The translations under genes and the position numbers were made by a program. 64,000 nt of DNA from Odiellus spinosus. Lineage: Eukaryota > Arthropoda > Arachnida > Opiliones > Phalangiidae. Position 1 is the stretch's first letter, and each line of letters begins with the position of its first letter. The stretch is taken from assembly GCA_963920705.1 (NCBI GenBank), contig CAWUCO010000268.1, positions 1,984,001 to 2,048,000 of the forward strand, in the 5' to 3' direction. Positions 51,252-64,000 of this stretch are shown here, piece after piece. The notes under the pieces were generated by a model. It did no database searches. It was not told the DNA's origin and was given only the letters and a program-made list of their open reading frames with translations.

Positions 51252-53056
51252 TTGTTTTTCAAGGGATTTTCCAAAACTCTTGATTTTCAGATAGACCAAT
51301 ATTTGCTCTTTCGAGTGGTCTAATTTTGTCTAAATCGCTTAAAAATCAAAAGTTTTGTGTCCATTTGAATCCAATAATCTTGGATTTTTAAGCGTTTTTG
51401 CTTAATTTTAACCAATTTTATATTGGTCACAATTTTGCAATTTAGACAAAACCAAAGTCATTCGAAAGAGCAATTAATGGACAGTCTAAATAATAAGAGT
51501 TTTCAAAAATCCGTTGAAAAACAAGAAAAATATGGCCAATTCAAGAAATCATAGAATATCAAAATAGTCAAATTTCAGATTTTCAAAATTCGCTTTTTGA
51601 TATTAGATGTTTTTTGAATTGTCCATATTTTCCATGTTTTTCAACGGATTTTCCAAAACTCATGTTTTTTAGATAGACCAATATTTGCTCTTTCGAGTGG
51701 TCTAATTTTGTCTAAATCGCTTAAAAATCAAAAGTTTTGTGTCCATTTGAATCCAATAATCTTGGATTTTTAAGCGTTTTTGCTTAATTTTAACCAATTT
51801 TATATTGGTCACAATTTTGCAATTTAGACAAAACCAAAGTCATTCGAAAGAGCAATTAATGGACAGTCTAAATAATAAGAGTTTTCAAAAATCCGTTGAA
51901 AAACAAGAAAAATATGGCCAATTCAAGAAACCATACAATATCAAAATAGTCAAATTTCAGATTTTAAAAATTCGCTTTTTGATATTAGATGTTTTTTGAA
52001 TTGGCTATATTTTCCATGTTTTTCAACGGATTTTCCAAAACTCTTGTTTTTTAGATAGACCAATATTTGCTCTTTCGAGTGGTCTTAATTTTGTCTAAAT
52101 CGCTTAAAAATCAAAAGTTTTGTGTCCATTTGAATCCAATAATCTTGGATTTTTAAGCGTTTTTGCTTAATTTTAACCAATTTTATATTTGTCACAATTT
52201 TGCAATTTAGACAAAACCAAAGTCATTCGAAAGAGCAATTAATGGACAGTCTAAATAATAAGAGTTTTCAAAAATCCGTTGAAAAACAAGAAAAATATGG
52301 CCAATTCAAGAAATCATAGAATATCAAAATAGTCAAATTTCAGATTTTCAAAATTCGCTTTTTGATATTAGATGTTTTTTGAATTGTCCATATTTTCCAT
52401 GTTTTTCAACGGATTTTCCAAAACTCATGTTTTTTAGATAGACCAATATTTGCTCTTTCGAGTGGTCTAATTTTGTCTAAATCGCTTAAAAATCAAAAGT
52501 TTTGTGTCCATTTGAATCCAATAATCTTGGATTTTTAAGCGTTTTTGCTTAATTTTAACCAATTTTATATTGGTCACAATTTTGCAATTTAGACAAAACC
52601 AAAGTCATTCGAAAGAGCAATTAATGGACAGTCTAAATAATAAGAGTTTTCAAAAATCCGTTGAAAAACAAGAAAAATATGGCCAATTCAAGAAACCATA
52701 CAATATCAAAATAGTCAAATTTCAGATTTTAAAAATTCGCTTTTTGATATTAGATGTTTTTTGAATTGTCCATATTTTCCATGTTTTTCAACGGATTTTC
52801 CAAAACTCATGTTTTTTAGATAGACCAATATTTGCTCTTTCGAGTGGTCTAATTTTGTCTAAATCGCTTAAAAATCAAAAGTTTTGTGTCCATTTGAATC
52901 CAATAATCTTGGATTTTTAAGTGTTTTTGCTTTATTTTAACCAATTTTATATTTGTCACAATTTTGCAATTTAGACAAAACCAAAGTCATTCGAAAGAGC
53001 AATTAATGGACAGTCTAAATAATAAGAGTTTTCAAAAATCCGTTGAAAAACAAGAA
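51252..53056 (+). repeat. Satellite block 25, forward, ~4.7 monomers
   Basis: Alternates monomers with AAAACTCATG and AAAACTCTTG in the right arm. Exit class l at 53035-53078. Confidence 0.92.
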
Positions 53057-55169
53057 AAATATGGCCAATTCAAAAAACATCTAATATCAAAAAGCGAATT
53101 TTGAAAATCTGAAATTTGACTATTTTGATATTGTATGGTTTCTTGAATTGGCCATATTTTTCTTGTTTTTCAACGGATTTTTGAAAACTCTTATTATTTA
53201 GACTGTCCATTAATTGCTCTTTCGAATGACTTTGGTTTTGTCTAAATTGCAAAAATCCGTTGAAAAACAAGAAAAATATGGCCAATTCAAAAAACATCTA
53301 ATATCAAAAAGCGAATTTTTAAAATCTGAAATTTGACTATTTGATATTGTATGGTGTCTTGAATTGGAGATATTTTTCTTGTTTTTCAACGGATTTTTGA
53401 AAACTCTTATTATTTAGACTGTCCATTAATTGCTCATTCGAATGACTTTGGTTTTGTCTAAATTGCAAAATTGTGACAAATATAAAATTGGTTAAAATTA
53501 AGCAAAAACGCTTAAAAATCCAAGATTATAGGATTCAAATGGACACAAAACTTTTGATTTTTAAGCGATTTAGACAAAATTAAGACCACTCGAAAGAGCA
53601 AATATTGGTCTATCTGAAAATCAAGAGTTTTGGAAAATCCGTTGAAAAACATGGAAAATATGGACAATTCAAAAAACATCTAATATCAAAAAGCGAATTT
53701 TTAAAATCTGAAATTTGACTATTTTGATATTGTATGATTTCTTGAATTGGCCATATTTTTCTTGTTTTTCAACGGATTTTTGAAAACTCTTGTTATTTAG
53801 ACTGTCCATTAATTGCTCTTTCGAATGACTTTGGTTTTGTCTAAATTGCAAAATTGTGACCAATATAAAATTGGTTAAAATAAAGCAAAAACGCTTAAAA
53901 ATCCAAGATTATTGGATTCAAATGGACACAAAACTTTTGATTTTTAAGCGATTTAGACAAAATTAAGACCACTCGAAAGAGCAAATATTGGTCTATCTGA
54001 AAATCAAGAGTTTTGGAAAATCCGTTGAAAAACATGGAAAATATGGACAATTCAAAAAACATCTAATATCAAAAAGCGAATTTTTAAAATCTGAAATTTG
54101 ACTATTTTGATATTGTATGATTTCTTGAATTGGCCATATTTTTCTTGTTTTTCAACGGATTTTTGAAAACTCTTGTTATTTAGACTGTCCATTGATTGCT
54201 CTTTCGAATGACTTTGGTTTTGTCTAAATTGCAAAATTGTGACAAATATAAAATTGGTTAAAATTAAGCAAAAACGCTTAAAAATCCAAGATTATAGGAT
54301 TCAAATGGACACAAAACTTTTGATTTTTAAGCGATTTAGACAAAATTAAGACCACTCGAAAGAGCAAATATTGGTCTATCTGAAAATCAAGAGTTTTGGA
54401 AAATCCGTTGAAAAACATGGAAAATATGGACAATTCAAAAAACATCTAATATCAAAAAGCGAATTTTTAAAATCTGAAATTTGACTATTTTGATATTGTA
54501 TGATTTCTTGAATTGGCCATATTTTTCTTGTTTTTAACGGATTTTTGAAAACTCTTGTTATTTAGACTGTCCATTAATTGCTCTTTCGAATGACTTTGGT
54601 TTTGTCTAAATTGCAAAATTGTGACCAATATAAAATTGGTTAAAATTAAGCAAAAACGCTTAAAAATCCAAGATTATTGGATTCAAATGGACACAAAACT
54701 TTTGATTTTTAAGCGATTTAGACAAAATTAAGACCACTCGAAAGATCAAATATTGGTCTATCTGAAAATCAAGAGTTTTGGAAAATCCGTTGAAAAACAT
54801 GGAAAATATGGACAATTCAAAAAACATCTAATATCAAAAAGCGAATTTTTAAAATCTGAAATTTGACTATTTTGATATTGTATGATTTCTTGAATTGGCC
54901 ATATTTTTTCTTGTTTTTCAACGGATTTTTGAAAACTCTTGTTATTTAGACTGTCCATTAATTGCTCTTTCGAATGACTTTGGTTTTGTCTAAATTGCAA
55001 AATTGTGACCAATATAAAATTGGTTAAAATTAGGCAAAACGCCTAAAAATCCAAGATTATTGGATTCAAATAGACACAAAACTTTTGATTTTTAAGCGAT
55101 TTAGACAAAATTAAGACCACTCGAAATATTTTGATATTGTATGATTTCTTTAATTGGCCATATTTTTCT
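53057..55169 (-). repeat. Satellite block 26, reversed, ~5.5 monomers
   Basis: Carries the ~166-bp deletion of block 18 near 53250 and the ~135-bp deletion of block 24 near 55125, so it joins segments derived from both. Class t exit at 55150-55188. Confidence 0.92.
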
Positions 55170-57356
55170 TGTTTTTCAAGGGATTTTCCAAAACTCTTGA
55201 TTTTCAGATAGACCAATATTTGCTCTTTCGAGTGGTCTAATTTTGTCTAAATCGCTTAAAAATCAAAAGTTTTGTGTCCATTTGAATCCAATAATCTTGG
55301 ATTTTTAAGCGTTTTTGCTTAATTTTAACCAATTTTATATTGGTCACAATTTTGCAATTTAGACAAAACCAAAGTCATTCGAAAGAGCAATTAATGGACA
55401 GTCTAAATAATAAGAGTTTTCAAAAATCCGTTGAAAAACAAGAAAAATATGGCCAATTCAAGAAATCATAGAATATCAAAATAGTCAAATTTCAGATTTT
55501 CAAAATTCGCTTTTTGATATTAGATGTTTTTTGAATTGTCCATATTTTCCATGTTTTTCAACGGATTTTCCAAAACTCATGTTTTTTAGATAGACCAATA
55601 TTTGCTCTTTCGAGTGGTCTAATTTTGTCTAAATCGCTTAAAAATCAAAAGTTTTGTGTCCATTTGAATCCAATAATCTTGGATTTTTAAGCGTTTTTGC
55701 TTAATTTTAACCAATTTTATATTGGTCACAATTTTGCAATTTAGACAAAACCAAAGTCATTCGAAAGAGCAATTAATGGACAGTCTAAATAATAAGAGTT
55801 TTCAAAAATCCGTTGAAAAACAAGAAAAATATGGCCAATTCAAGAAACCATACAATATCAAAATAGTCAAATTTCAGATTTTAAAAATTCGCTTTTTGAT
55901 ATTAGATGTTTTTTGAATTGGCTATATTTTCCATGTTTTTCAACGGATTTTCCAAAACTCTTGTTTATTAGATAGACCAATATTTGCTCTTTCGAGTGGT
56001 CTTAATTTTGTCTAAATCGCTTAAAAATCAAAAGTTTTGTGTCCATTTGAATCCAATAATCTTGGATTTTTAAGCGTTTTTGCTTAATTTTAACCAATTT
56101 TATATTGGTCACAATTTTGCAATTTAGACAAAACCAAAGTCATTCGAAAGAGCAATTAATGGACAGTCTAAATAATAAGAGTTTTCAAAAATCCGTTGAA
56201 AAACAAGAAAAATATGGCCAATTCAAGAAACCATACAATATCAAAATAGTCAAATTTCAGATTTTAAAAATTCGCTTTTTGATATTAGATGTTTTTTGAA
56301 TTGGCTATATTTTCCATGTTTTTCAACGGATTTTCCAAAACTCTTGTTTTTTAGATAGACCAATATTTGCTCTTTCGAGTGGTCTTAATTTTGTCTAAAT
56401 CGCTTAAAAATCAAAAGTTTTGTGTCCATTTGAATCCAATAATCTTGGATTTTTAAGCGTTTTTGCTTAATTTTAACCAATTTTATATTTGTCACAATTT
56501 TGCAATTTAGACAAAACCAAAGTCATTCGAAAGAGCAATTAATGGACAGTCTAAATAATAAGAGTTTTCAAAAATCCGTTGAAAAACAAGAAAAATATGG
56601 CCAATTCAAGAAATCATAGAATATCAAAATAGTCAAATTTCAGATTTTCAAAATTCGCTTTTTGATATTAGATGTTTTTTGAATTGTCCATATTTTCCAT
56701 GTTTTTCAACGGATTTTCCAAAACTCATGTTTTTTAGATAGACCAATATTTGCTCTTTCGAGTGGTCTAATTTTGTCTAAATCGCTTAAAAATCAAAAGT
56801 TTTGTGTCCATTTGAATCCAATAATCTTGGATTTTTAAGCGTTTTTGCTTAATTTTAACCAATTTTATATTGGTCACAATTTTGCAATTTAGACAAAACC
56901 AAAGTCATTCGAAAGAGCAATTAATGGACAGTCTAAATAATAAGAGTTTTCAAAAATCCGTTGAAAAACAAGAAAAATATGGCCAATTCAAGAAATCATA
57001 GAATATCAAAATAGTCAAATTTCAGATTTTCAAAATTCGCTTTTTGATATTAGATGTTTTTTGAATTGTCCATATTTTCCATGTTTTTCAACGGATTTTC
57101 CAAAACTCATGTTTTTTAGATAGACCAATATTTGCTCTTTCGAGTGGTCTAATTTTGTCTAAATCGCTTAAAAATCAAAAGTTTTGTGTCCATTTGAATC
57201 CAATAATCTTGGATTTTTAAGTGTTTTTGCTTTATTTTAACCAATTTTATATTTGTCACAATTTTGCAATTTAGACAAAACCAAAGTCATTCGAAAGAGC
57301 AATTAATGGACAGTCTAAATAATAAGAGTTTTCAAAAATCCGTTGAAAAACAAGAA
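55170..57356 (+). repeat. Satellite block 27, forward, ~5.7 monomers
   Basis: Copy of block 25 with one extra monomer of about 383 bp (near 56108-56490). Class l exit at 57335-57378. Confidence 0.92.
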
Positions 57357-60300
57357 AAATATGGCCAATTCAAAAAACATCTAATATCAAAAAGCGAATT
57401 TTGAAAATCTGAAATTTGACTATTTTGATATTGTATGGTTTCTTGAATTGGCCATATTTTTCTTGTTTTTCAACGGATTTTTGAAAACTCTTATTATTTA
57501 GACTGTCCATTAATTGCTCTTTCGAATGACTTTGGTTTTGTCTAAATTGCAAAAATCCGTTGAAAAACAAGAAAAATATGGCCAATTCAAAAAACATCTA
57601 ATATCAAAAAGCGAATTTTTAAAATCTGAAATTTGACTATTTGATATTGTATGGTGTCTTGAATTGGAGATATTTTTCTTGTTTTTCAACGGATTTTTGA
57701 AAACTCTTATTATTTAGACTGTCCATTAATTGCTCATTCGAATGACTTTGGTTTTGTCTAAATTGCAAAATTGTGACAAATATAAAATTGGTTAAAATTA
57801 AGCAAAAACGCTTAAAAATCCAAGATTATAGGATTCAAATGGACACAAAACTTTTGATTTTTAAGCGATTTAGACAAAATTAAGACCACTCGAAAGAGCA
57901 AATATTGGTCTATCTGAAAATCAAGAGTTTTGGAAAATCCGTTGAAAAACATGGAAAATATGGACAATTCAAAAAACATCTAATATCAAAAAGCGAATTT
58001 TTAAAATCTGAAATTTGACTATTTTGATATTGTATGATTTCTTGAATTGGCCATATTTTTCTTGTTTTTCAACGGATTTTTGAAAACTCTTGTTATTTAG
58101 ACTGTCCATTAATTGCTCTTTCGAATGACTTTGGTTTTGTCTAAATTGCAAAATTGTGACCAATATAAAATTGGTTAAAATAAAGCAAAAACGCTTAAAA
58201 ATCCAAGATTATTGGATTCAAATGGACACAAAACTTTTGATTTTTAAGCGATTTAGACAAAATTAAGACCACTCGAAAGAGCAAATATTGGTCTATCTGA
58301 AAATCAAGAGTTTTGGAAAATCCGTTGAAAAACATGGAAAATATGGACAATTCAAAAAACATCTAATATCAAAAAGCGAATTTTTAAAATCTGAAATTTG
58401 ACTATTTTGATATTGTATGATTTCTTGAATTGGCCATATTTTTCTTGTTTTTCAACGGATTTTTGAAAACTCTTGTTATTTAGACTGTCCATTGATTGCT
58501 CTTTCGAATGACTTTGGTTTTGTCTAAATTGCAAAATTGTGACAAATATAAAATTGGTTAAAATTAAGCAAAAACGCTTAAAAATCCAAGATTATAGGAT
58601 TCAAATGGACACAAAACTTTTGATTTTTAAGCGATTTAGACAAAATTAAGACCACTCGAAAGAGCAAATATTGGTCTATCTGAAAATCAAGAGTTTTGGA
58701 AAATCCGTTGAAAAACATGGAAAATATGGACAATTCAAAAAACATCTAATATCAAAAAGCGAATTTTTAAAATCTGAAATTTGACTATTTTGATATTGTA
58801 TGATTTCTTGAATTGGCCATATTTTTCTTGTTTTTAACGGATTTTTGAAAACTCTTGTTATTTAGACTGTCCATTAATTGCTCTTTCGAATGACTTTGGT
58901 TTTGTCTAAATTGCAAAATTGTGACCAATATAAAATTGGTTAAAATTAAGCAAAAACGCTTAAAAATCCAAGATTATTGGATTCAAATGGACACAAAACT
59001 TTTGATTTTTAAGCGATTTAGACAAAATTAAGACCACTCGAAAGAGCAAATATTGGTCTATCTAAAAAACAAGAGTTTTGGAAAATCCGTTGAAAAACAT
59101 GGAAAATATGGACAATTCAAAAAGCATCTAATATCAAAAAGCGAATTTTGAAAATCTGAAATTTGACTATTTTGATATTCTATGATTTCTTGAAGAGGCC
59201 ATATTTTTCTTGTTTTTCAAAGGATTTTTGAAAACTCTTGTTATTTAGACTGTCCATTAATTGCTCTTTCGAATGACTTTGGTTTTGTCTAAATTGCAAA
59301 ATTGTGACCAATATAAAATTGGTTAAAATTAAGCAAAAACGCTTAAAAATCCAAGATTATTGGATTCAAATGGACACAAAACTTTTGATTTTTAAGCGAT
59401 TTAGACAAAATTAAGACCACTCGAAAGAGCAAATATTGGTCTATCTGAAAATCAAGAGTTTTGGAAAATCCGTTGAAAAACATGGAAAATATGGACAATT
59501 CAAAAAACATCTAATATCAAAAAGCGAATTTTTAAAATCTGAAATTTGACTTTTTTGATATTGTATGATTTCTTGAATTGGCCATATTTTTCTTGTTTTT
59601 CAACGGATTTTTGAAAACTCTTGTTATTTAGACTGTCCATTAATTGCTCTTTCGAATGACTTTGATTTTGTCTAAATTGCAAAATTGTGACAAATATAAA
59701 ATTGGTTAAAATTAAGCAAAAACGCTTAAAAATCCAAGATTATAGGATTCAAATGGACACAAAACTTTTGATTTTTAAGCGATTTAGACAAAATTAAGAC
59801 CACTCGAAAGAGCAAATATTGGTCTATCTGAAAATCAAGAGTTTTGGAAAATCCGTTGAAAAACATGGAAAATATGGACAATTCAAAAAACATCTAATAT
59901 CAAAAAGCGAATTTTTAAAATCTGAAATTTGACTATTTTGATATTGTATGATTTCTTGAATTGGCCATATTTTTCTTGTTTTTCAACGGATTTTTGAAAA
60001 CTCTTGTTATTTAGACTGTCCATTGATTGCTCTTTCGAATGACTTTGGTTTTGTCTAAATTGCAAAATTGTGACAAATATAAAATTGGTTAAAATTAAGC
60101 AAAAACGCTTAAAAATCCAAGATTATAGGATTCAAATGGACACAAAACTTTTGATTTTTAAGCGATTTAGACAAAATTAAGACCACTCGAAAGAGCAAAT
60201 ATTGGTCTATCTGAAAATCAAGAGTTTTGGAAAATCCGTTGAAAAACATGGAAAATATGGACAATTCAAAAAACATCTAATATCAAAAAGCGAATTTTTA

Positions 60301-61126
60301 AAATCTGAAATTTGACTATTTTGATATTGTATGATTTCTTGAATTGGCCATATTTTTCTTGTTTTTAACGGATTTTTGAAAACTCTTGTTATTTAGACTG
60401 TCCATTAATTGCTCTTTCGAATGACTTTGGTTTTGTCTAAATTGCAAAATTGTGACCAATATAAAATTGGTTAAAATTAAGCAAAAACGCTTAAAAATCC
60501 AAGATTATTGGATTCAAATGGACACAAAACTTTTGATTTTTAAGCGATTTAGACAAAATTAAGACCACTCGAAAGAGCAAATATTGGTCTATCTGAAAAT
60601 CAAGAGTTTTGGAAAATCCGTTGAAAAACATGGAAAATATAGCCAATTCAAAAAACATCTAATATCAAAAAGCGAATTTTTAAAATCTGAAATTTGACTA
60701 TTTTGATATTGTATGGTTTCTTGAATTGGCCATATTTTTCTTGTTTTTCAACGGATTTTTGAAAACTCTTATTATTTAGACTGTGCATTAATTGCTCTTT
60801 CGAATGACTTTGGTTTTGTCTAAATTGCAAAATTGTGACCAATATAAAATTGGTTAAAATTAGGCAAAACGCTTAAAAATCCAAGATTATTGGATTCAAA
60901 TAGACACAAAACTTTTGATTTTTAAGCGATTTAGACAAAATTAAGACCACTCGAAAGAGCAAATATTGGTCTATCTGAAAATCAAGAGTTTTGGAAAATC
61001 CGTTGAAAAACATGGAAAATATAGCCAATTCAAAAAACATCTAATATCATAAAGCGAATTTTTAAAATCTGAAATTTGACTATTTTGATATTGTATGATT
61101 TCTTGAATTGGCCATATTTTTCTTGT
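57357..61126 (-). repeat. Satellite block 28, reversed, ~9.9 monomers
   Basis: Third copy of the ~166-bp deletion (near 57550), then the 1531-bp unit again (CCATTGATTGCTC near 58490 and 60021). From about 60600 it changes to the block 22 type. Class t exit at 61108-61145. Confidence 0.93.
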
Positions 61127-61778
61127 TGTTCAACGGATTTTCCAAAACTCTTGATTTTCAGATAGACCAATATTTGCTCTTTCGAGTGGTCTTAATTTTG
61201 TCTAAATCGCTTAAAAATCAAAAGTTTTGTGTCCATTTTAATCCAATAATCTTGGATGTTTAAGCGTTTTTGCTTAATTTTAACCAATTTTATATTTGTC
61301 ACAATTTTGCAATTTAGACAAAACCAAAGTCATTCGAAAGAGCAATTAATGGACAGTCTAAATAATAAGAGTTTTCAAAAATCCGTTGAAAAACAAGAAA
61401 AATATGGCTAATTCAAGAAACCATACAATATCAAAATAGTCAAATTTCAGATTTTAAAAATTCGCTTTTTGATATTAGATGTTTTTTGAATTGTCCATAT
61501 TTTCCATGTTTTTCAAGGGATTTTCCAAAAGTCATGTTTTTAAGATAGACCAATATTTGCTCTTTCGAGTGGTCTAATTTTGTCTAAATCGCTTAAAAAT
61601 CAAAAGTTTTGTGTCCATTTGAATCCAATAATCTTGGATTTTTAAGTGTTTTTGCTTTATTTTAACCAATTTTATATTTGTCACAATTTTGCAATTTAGA
61701 CAAAACCAAAGTCATTAGAAAGAGCAATTAATGGACAGTCTAAATAATAAGAGTTTTCAAAAATCCGTTGAAAAACAA
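61127..61778 (+). repeat. Satellite block 29, forward, ~1.7 monomers
   Basis: Copy of block 23, 11.66 kb downstream, with TTGTTGTTCAACGG and TTGGATGTTTAAGC. Class l exit at 61757-61800. Confidence 0.92.
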
Positions 61779-62268
61779 GAAAAATATGGCCAATTCAAAA
61801 AACATCTAATATCAAAAAGCGAATTTTGAAAATCTGAAATTTGACTATTTTGATATTGTATGGTTTCTCGAATTGGCCATATTTTTCTTGTTTTTCAACG
61901 GATTTTTGAAAACTCTTGTTATTTAGACTGTCCATTAATTGCTCTTTCGAATGACTTTGGATTTGTCTAAATTGCCAAGACGTGACAAATATAAAATTGG
62001 TTAAAATAAAGCAAAAACACTTAAAAATCCAAGATTATTGGATTCAAATGGACACAAAACTTTTGATTTTTAAGCGATTTAGACAAAATTAAGACTACTC
62101 GAAAGAGCAAATATTGGTCTATCTAAAAAACAAGAGTTTTGGAAAATCCGTTGAAAAACATGGAAAATATAGCCAATTCAAAAAACATCTAATATCAAAA
62201 AGCGAATTTTTAAAATCTGAAATTTGACTATTTTGATATTGTATGGTTTCTTGAATTGTCCATATTTT
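61779..62268 (-). repeat. Satellite block 30, reversed, ~1.3 monomers
   Basis: Holds the TGCCAAGACGTGAC linker at 61973. Its class t exit (62252-62285) lies slightly earlier in the arm than others. Confidence 0.92.
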
Positions 62269-64000
62269 CCATGTTTTTCAACGGATTTTCCAAAACTCTT
62301 GTTTTTTAGATAGACCAATATTTGCTCTTTCGAGTGGTCTTAATTTTGTCTAAATCGCTTAAAAATCAAAAGTTTTGTGTCCATTTGAATCCAATAATCT
62401 TGGATTTTTAAGCGTTTTTACTTAATTTTAACCAATTTTATATTGGTCACAATTTTGCAATTTAGACAAAACCAAAGTCATTCGAAAGAGCAATTAATGG
62501 ACAGTCTAAATAATAAGAGTTTTCAAAAATCCGTTGAAAAACAAGAAAAATATGGCCAATTCAAGAAATCATAGAATATCAAAATAGTCAAATTTCAGAT
62601 TTTCAAAATTCGCTTTTTGATATTAGATGTTTTTTGAATTGTCCATATTTTCCATGTTTTTCAAGGGATTTTCCAAAACTCATGTTTTTTAGATAGACCA
62701 ATATTTGCTCTTTCGAGTGGTCTAATTTTGTCTAAATCGCTTAAAAATCAAAAGTTTTGTGTCCATTTGAATCCAATAATCTTGGATTTTTAAGCGTTTT
62801 TGCTTAATTTTAACCAATTTTATATTGGTCACAATTTTGCAATTTAGACAAAACCAAATTCATTCGAAAGAGCAATTAATGGACAGTCTAAATAATAAGA
62901 GTTTTCAAAAATCCGTTGAAAAACAAGAAAAATATGGCCAATTCAAGAAATCATAGAATATCAAAATAGTCAAATTTCAGATTTTCAAAATTCGCTTTTT
63001 GATATTAGATGTTTTTTTAATTGGCTATATTTTCCATGTTTTTCAACGGATTTTCCAAAACTCTTGTTTTTTAGATAGACCAATATTTGCTCTTTCGAGT
63101 GGTCTTAATTTTGTCTAAATCGCTTAAAAATCAAAAGTTTTGTGTCCATTTGAATCCAATAATCTTGGATTTTTAAGCGTTTTTGCTTAATTTTAACCAA
63201 TTTTATATTTGTCACAATTTTGCAATTTAGACAAAACCAAAGTCATTCGAAAGAGCAATTAATGGACAGTCTAAATAATAAGAGTTTTCAAAAATCCGTT
63301 GAAAAACAAGAAAAATATGGCCAATTCAAGAAATCATAGAATATCAAAATAGTCAAATTTCAGATTTTCAAAATTCGCTTTTTGATATTAGATGTTTTTT
63401 GAATTGTCCATATTTTCCATGTTTTTCAACGGATTTTCCAAAACTCATGTTTTTTAGATAGACCAATATTTGCTCTTTCGAGTGGTCTAATTTTGTCTAA
63501 ATCGCTTAAAAATCAAAAGTTTTGTGTCCATTTGAATCCAATAATCTTGGATTTTTATGCGTTTTTGCTTAATTTTAACCAATTTTATATTGGTCACAAT
63601 TTTGCAATTTAGACAAAACCAAAGTCATTCGAAAGAGCAATTAATGGACAGTCTAAATAATAAGAGTTTTCAAAAATCCGTTGAAAAACAAGAAAAATAT
63701 GGCCAATTCAAGAAACCATACAATATCAAAATAGTCAAATTTCAGATTTTAAAAATTCGCTTTTTGATATTAGATGTTTTTTGAATTGGCTATATTTTCC
63801 ATGTTTTTCAACGGATTTTCCAAAACTCTTGATTTTCAGATAGACCAATATTTGCTCTTTCGAGTGGTCTTAATTTTGTCTAAATCGCTTAAAAATCAAA
63901 AGTTTTGTGTCCATTTGAATCCTATAATCTTGGATTTTTAAGCGTTTTTGCTTAATTTTAACCAATTTTATATTTGTCACAATTTTGCAATTTAGACAAA
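62269..64000 (+). repeat. Satellite block 31, forward, ~4.5 monomers, runs off the window
   Basis: Uniform forward monomers to the right edge, so the array continues beyond. The 75-codon frame at 63557-63784 is a left-arm frame extended through the linker by chance. Confidence 0.94.

Larger units (their letters stand above)
50741..59044. repeat. Tandem segmental duplication of about 4 kb
   Basis: 50741-52190 matches 54658-56107 (offset 3917). After one extra monomer, 52191-54744 matches 56491-59044 (offset 4300). Differences are few: CGCTTAAAAATCC versus CGCCTAAAAATCC, TTGTTTTTTAG versus TTGTTTATTAG, and one ACCATACAAT versus ATCATAGAAT patch. This is among the most recent events in the array. 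Confidence 0.87.

Noticed and set aside
4048-64000. CRISPR array
   Set aside because: The units are ~382 bp, contiguous and lack unique spacers; this is satellite DNA.

Overview
The window is animal, most likely insect, repeat DNA. Three things point that way: a Ty3/Gypsy retroelement, short-motif foldback DNA elements, and degenerate CCTAA-type repeats that recall the insect telomere unit. I found no host gene. Nearly every open frame after 4 kb is a byproduct of satellite DNA.

Layout. (1) 1-3972, minus strand: a Ty3/Gypsy element running off the left edge, with a 153-bp LTR at 3820-3972, a primer-binding site, gag, protease, RT, RNase H and part of integrase. (2) 3973-4047: a short spacer. 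(3) 4048-7680: an AT-rich satellite of ~382-385 bp monomers, all in one orientation (called forward). (4) 7681-14508: a 6.8-kb non-satellite segment sitting inside one monomer. It holds two foldback elements (MITE-1, 7680-8458; MITE-2, 10842-11346), several small tandem repeats, and a perfect 24-bp palindrome at its right edge. (5) 14509-64000: the satellite again, now as 31 blocks of alternating orientation, about half the length each way.

The satellite is the main interest. Each monomer is itself an imperfect palindrome. In the reference copy the dyad is 26091-26375, centred on 26233 with no net indel, followed by a 98-bp linker that has its own small dyad. A left arm (L) and right arm (R) match each other's reverse complement at 87 of the outer 110 positions and at 36 of 40 in the core. 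All 30 orientation switches fall in that core. I name the switch classes as follows: l, left arm into reversed right arm; t, reversed left arm into right arm; c, right arm into reversed left arm; g, reversed right arm into left arm. Inversion by crossover between opposite arms predicts that l pairs with t and c with g. Of the 15 consecutive switch pairs, 12 fit. The 6.8-kb insertion lies in the same core.

On top of this the array carries higher-order repeats (765, 1531, 1911, 2257 and about 3.9-4.3 kb units) that copy whole inverted blocks, so inversion and segmental duplication have alternated. Satellites built of inversely oriented subunits are known, for example in Tribolium beetles, but I cannot name this family or the species from sequence alone. 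Block boundaries are midpoints of homologous cores and are good to about 20 bp.
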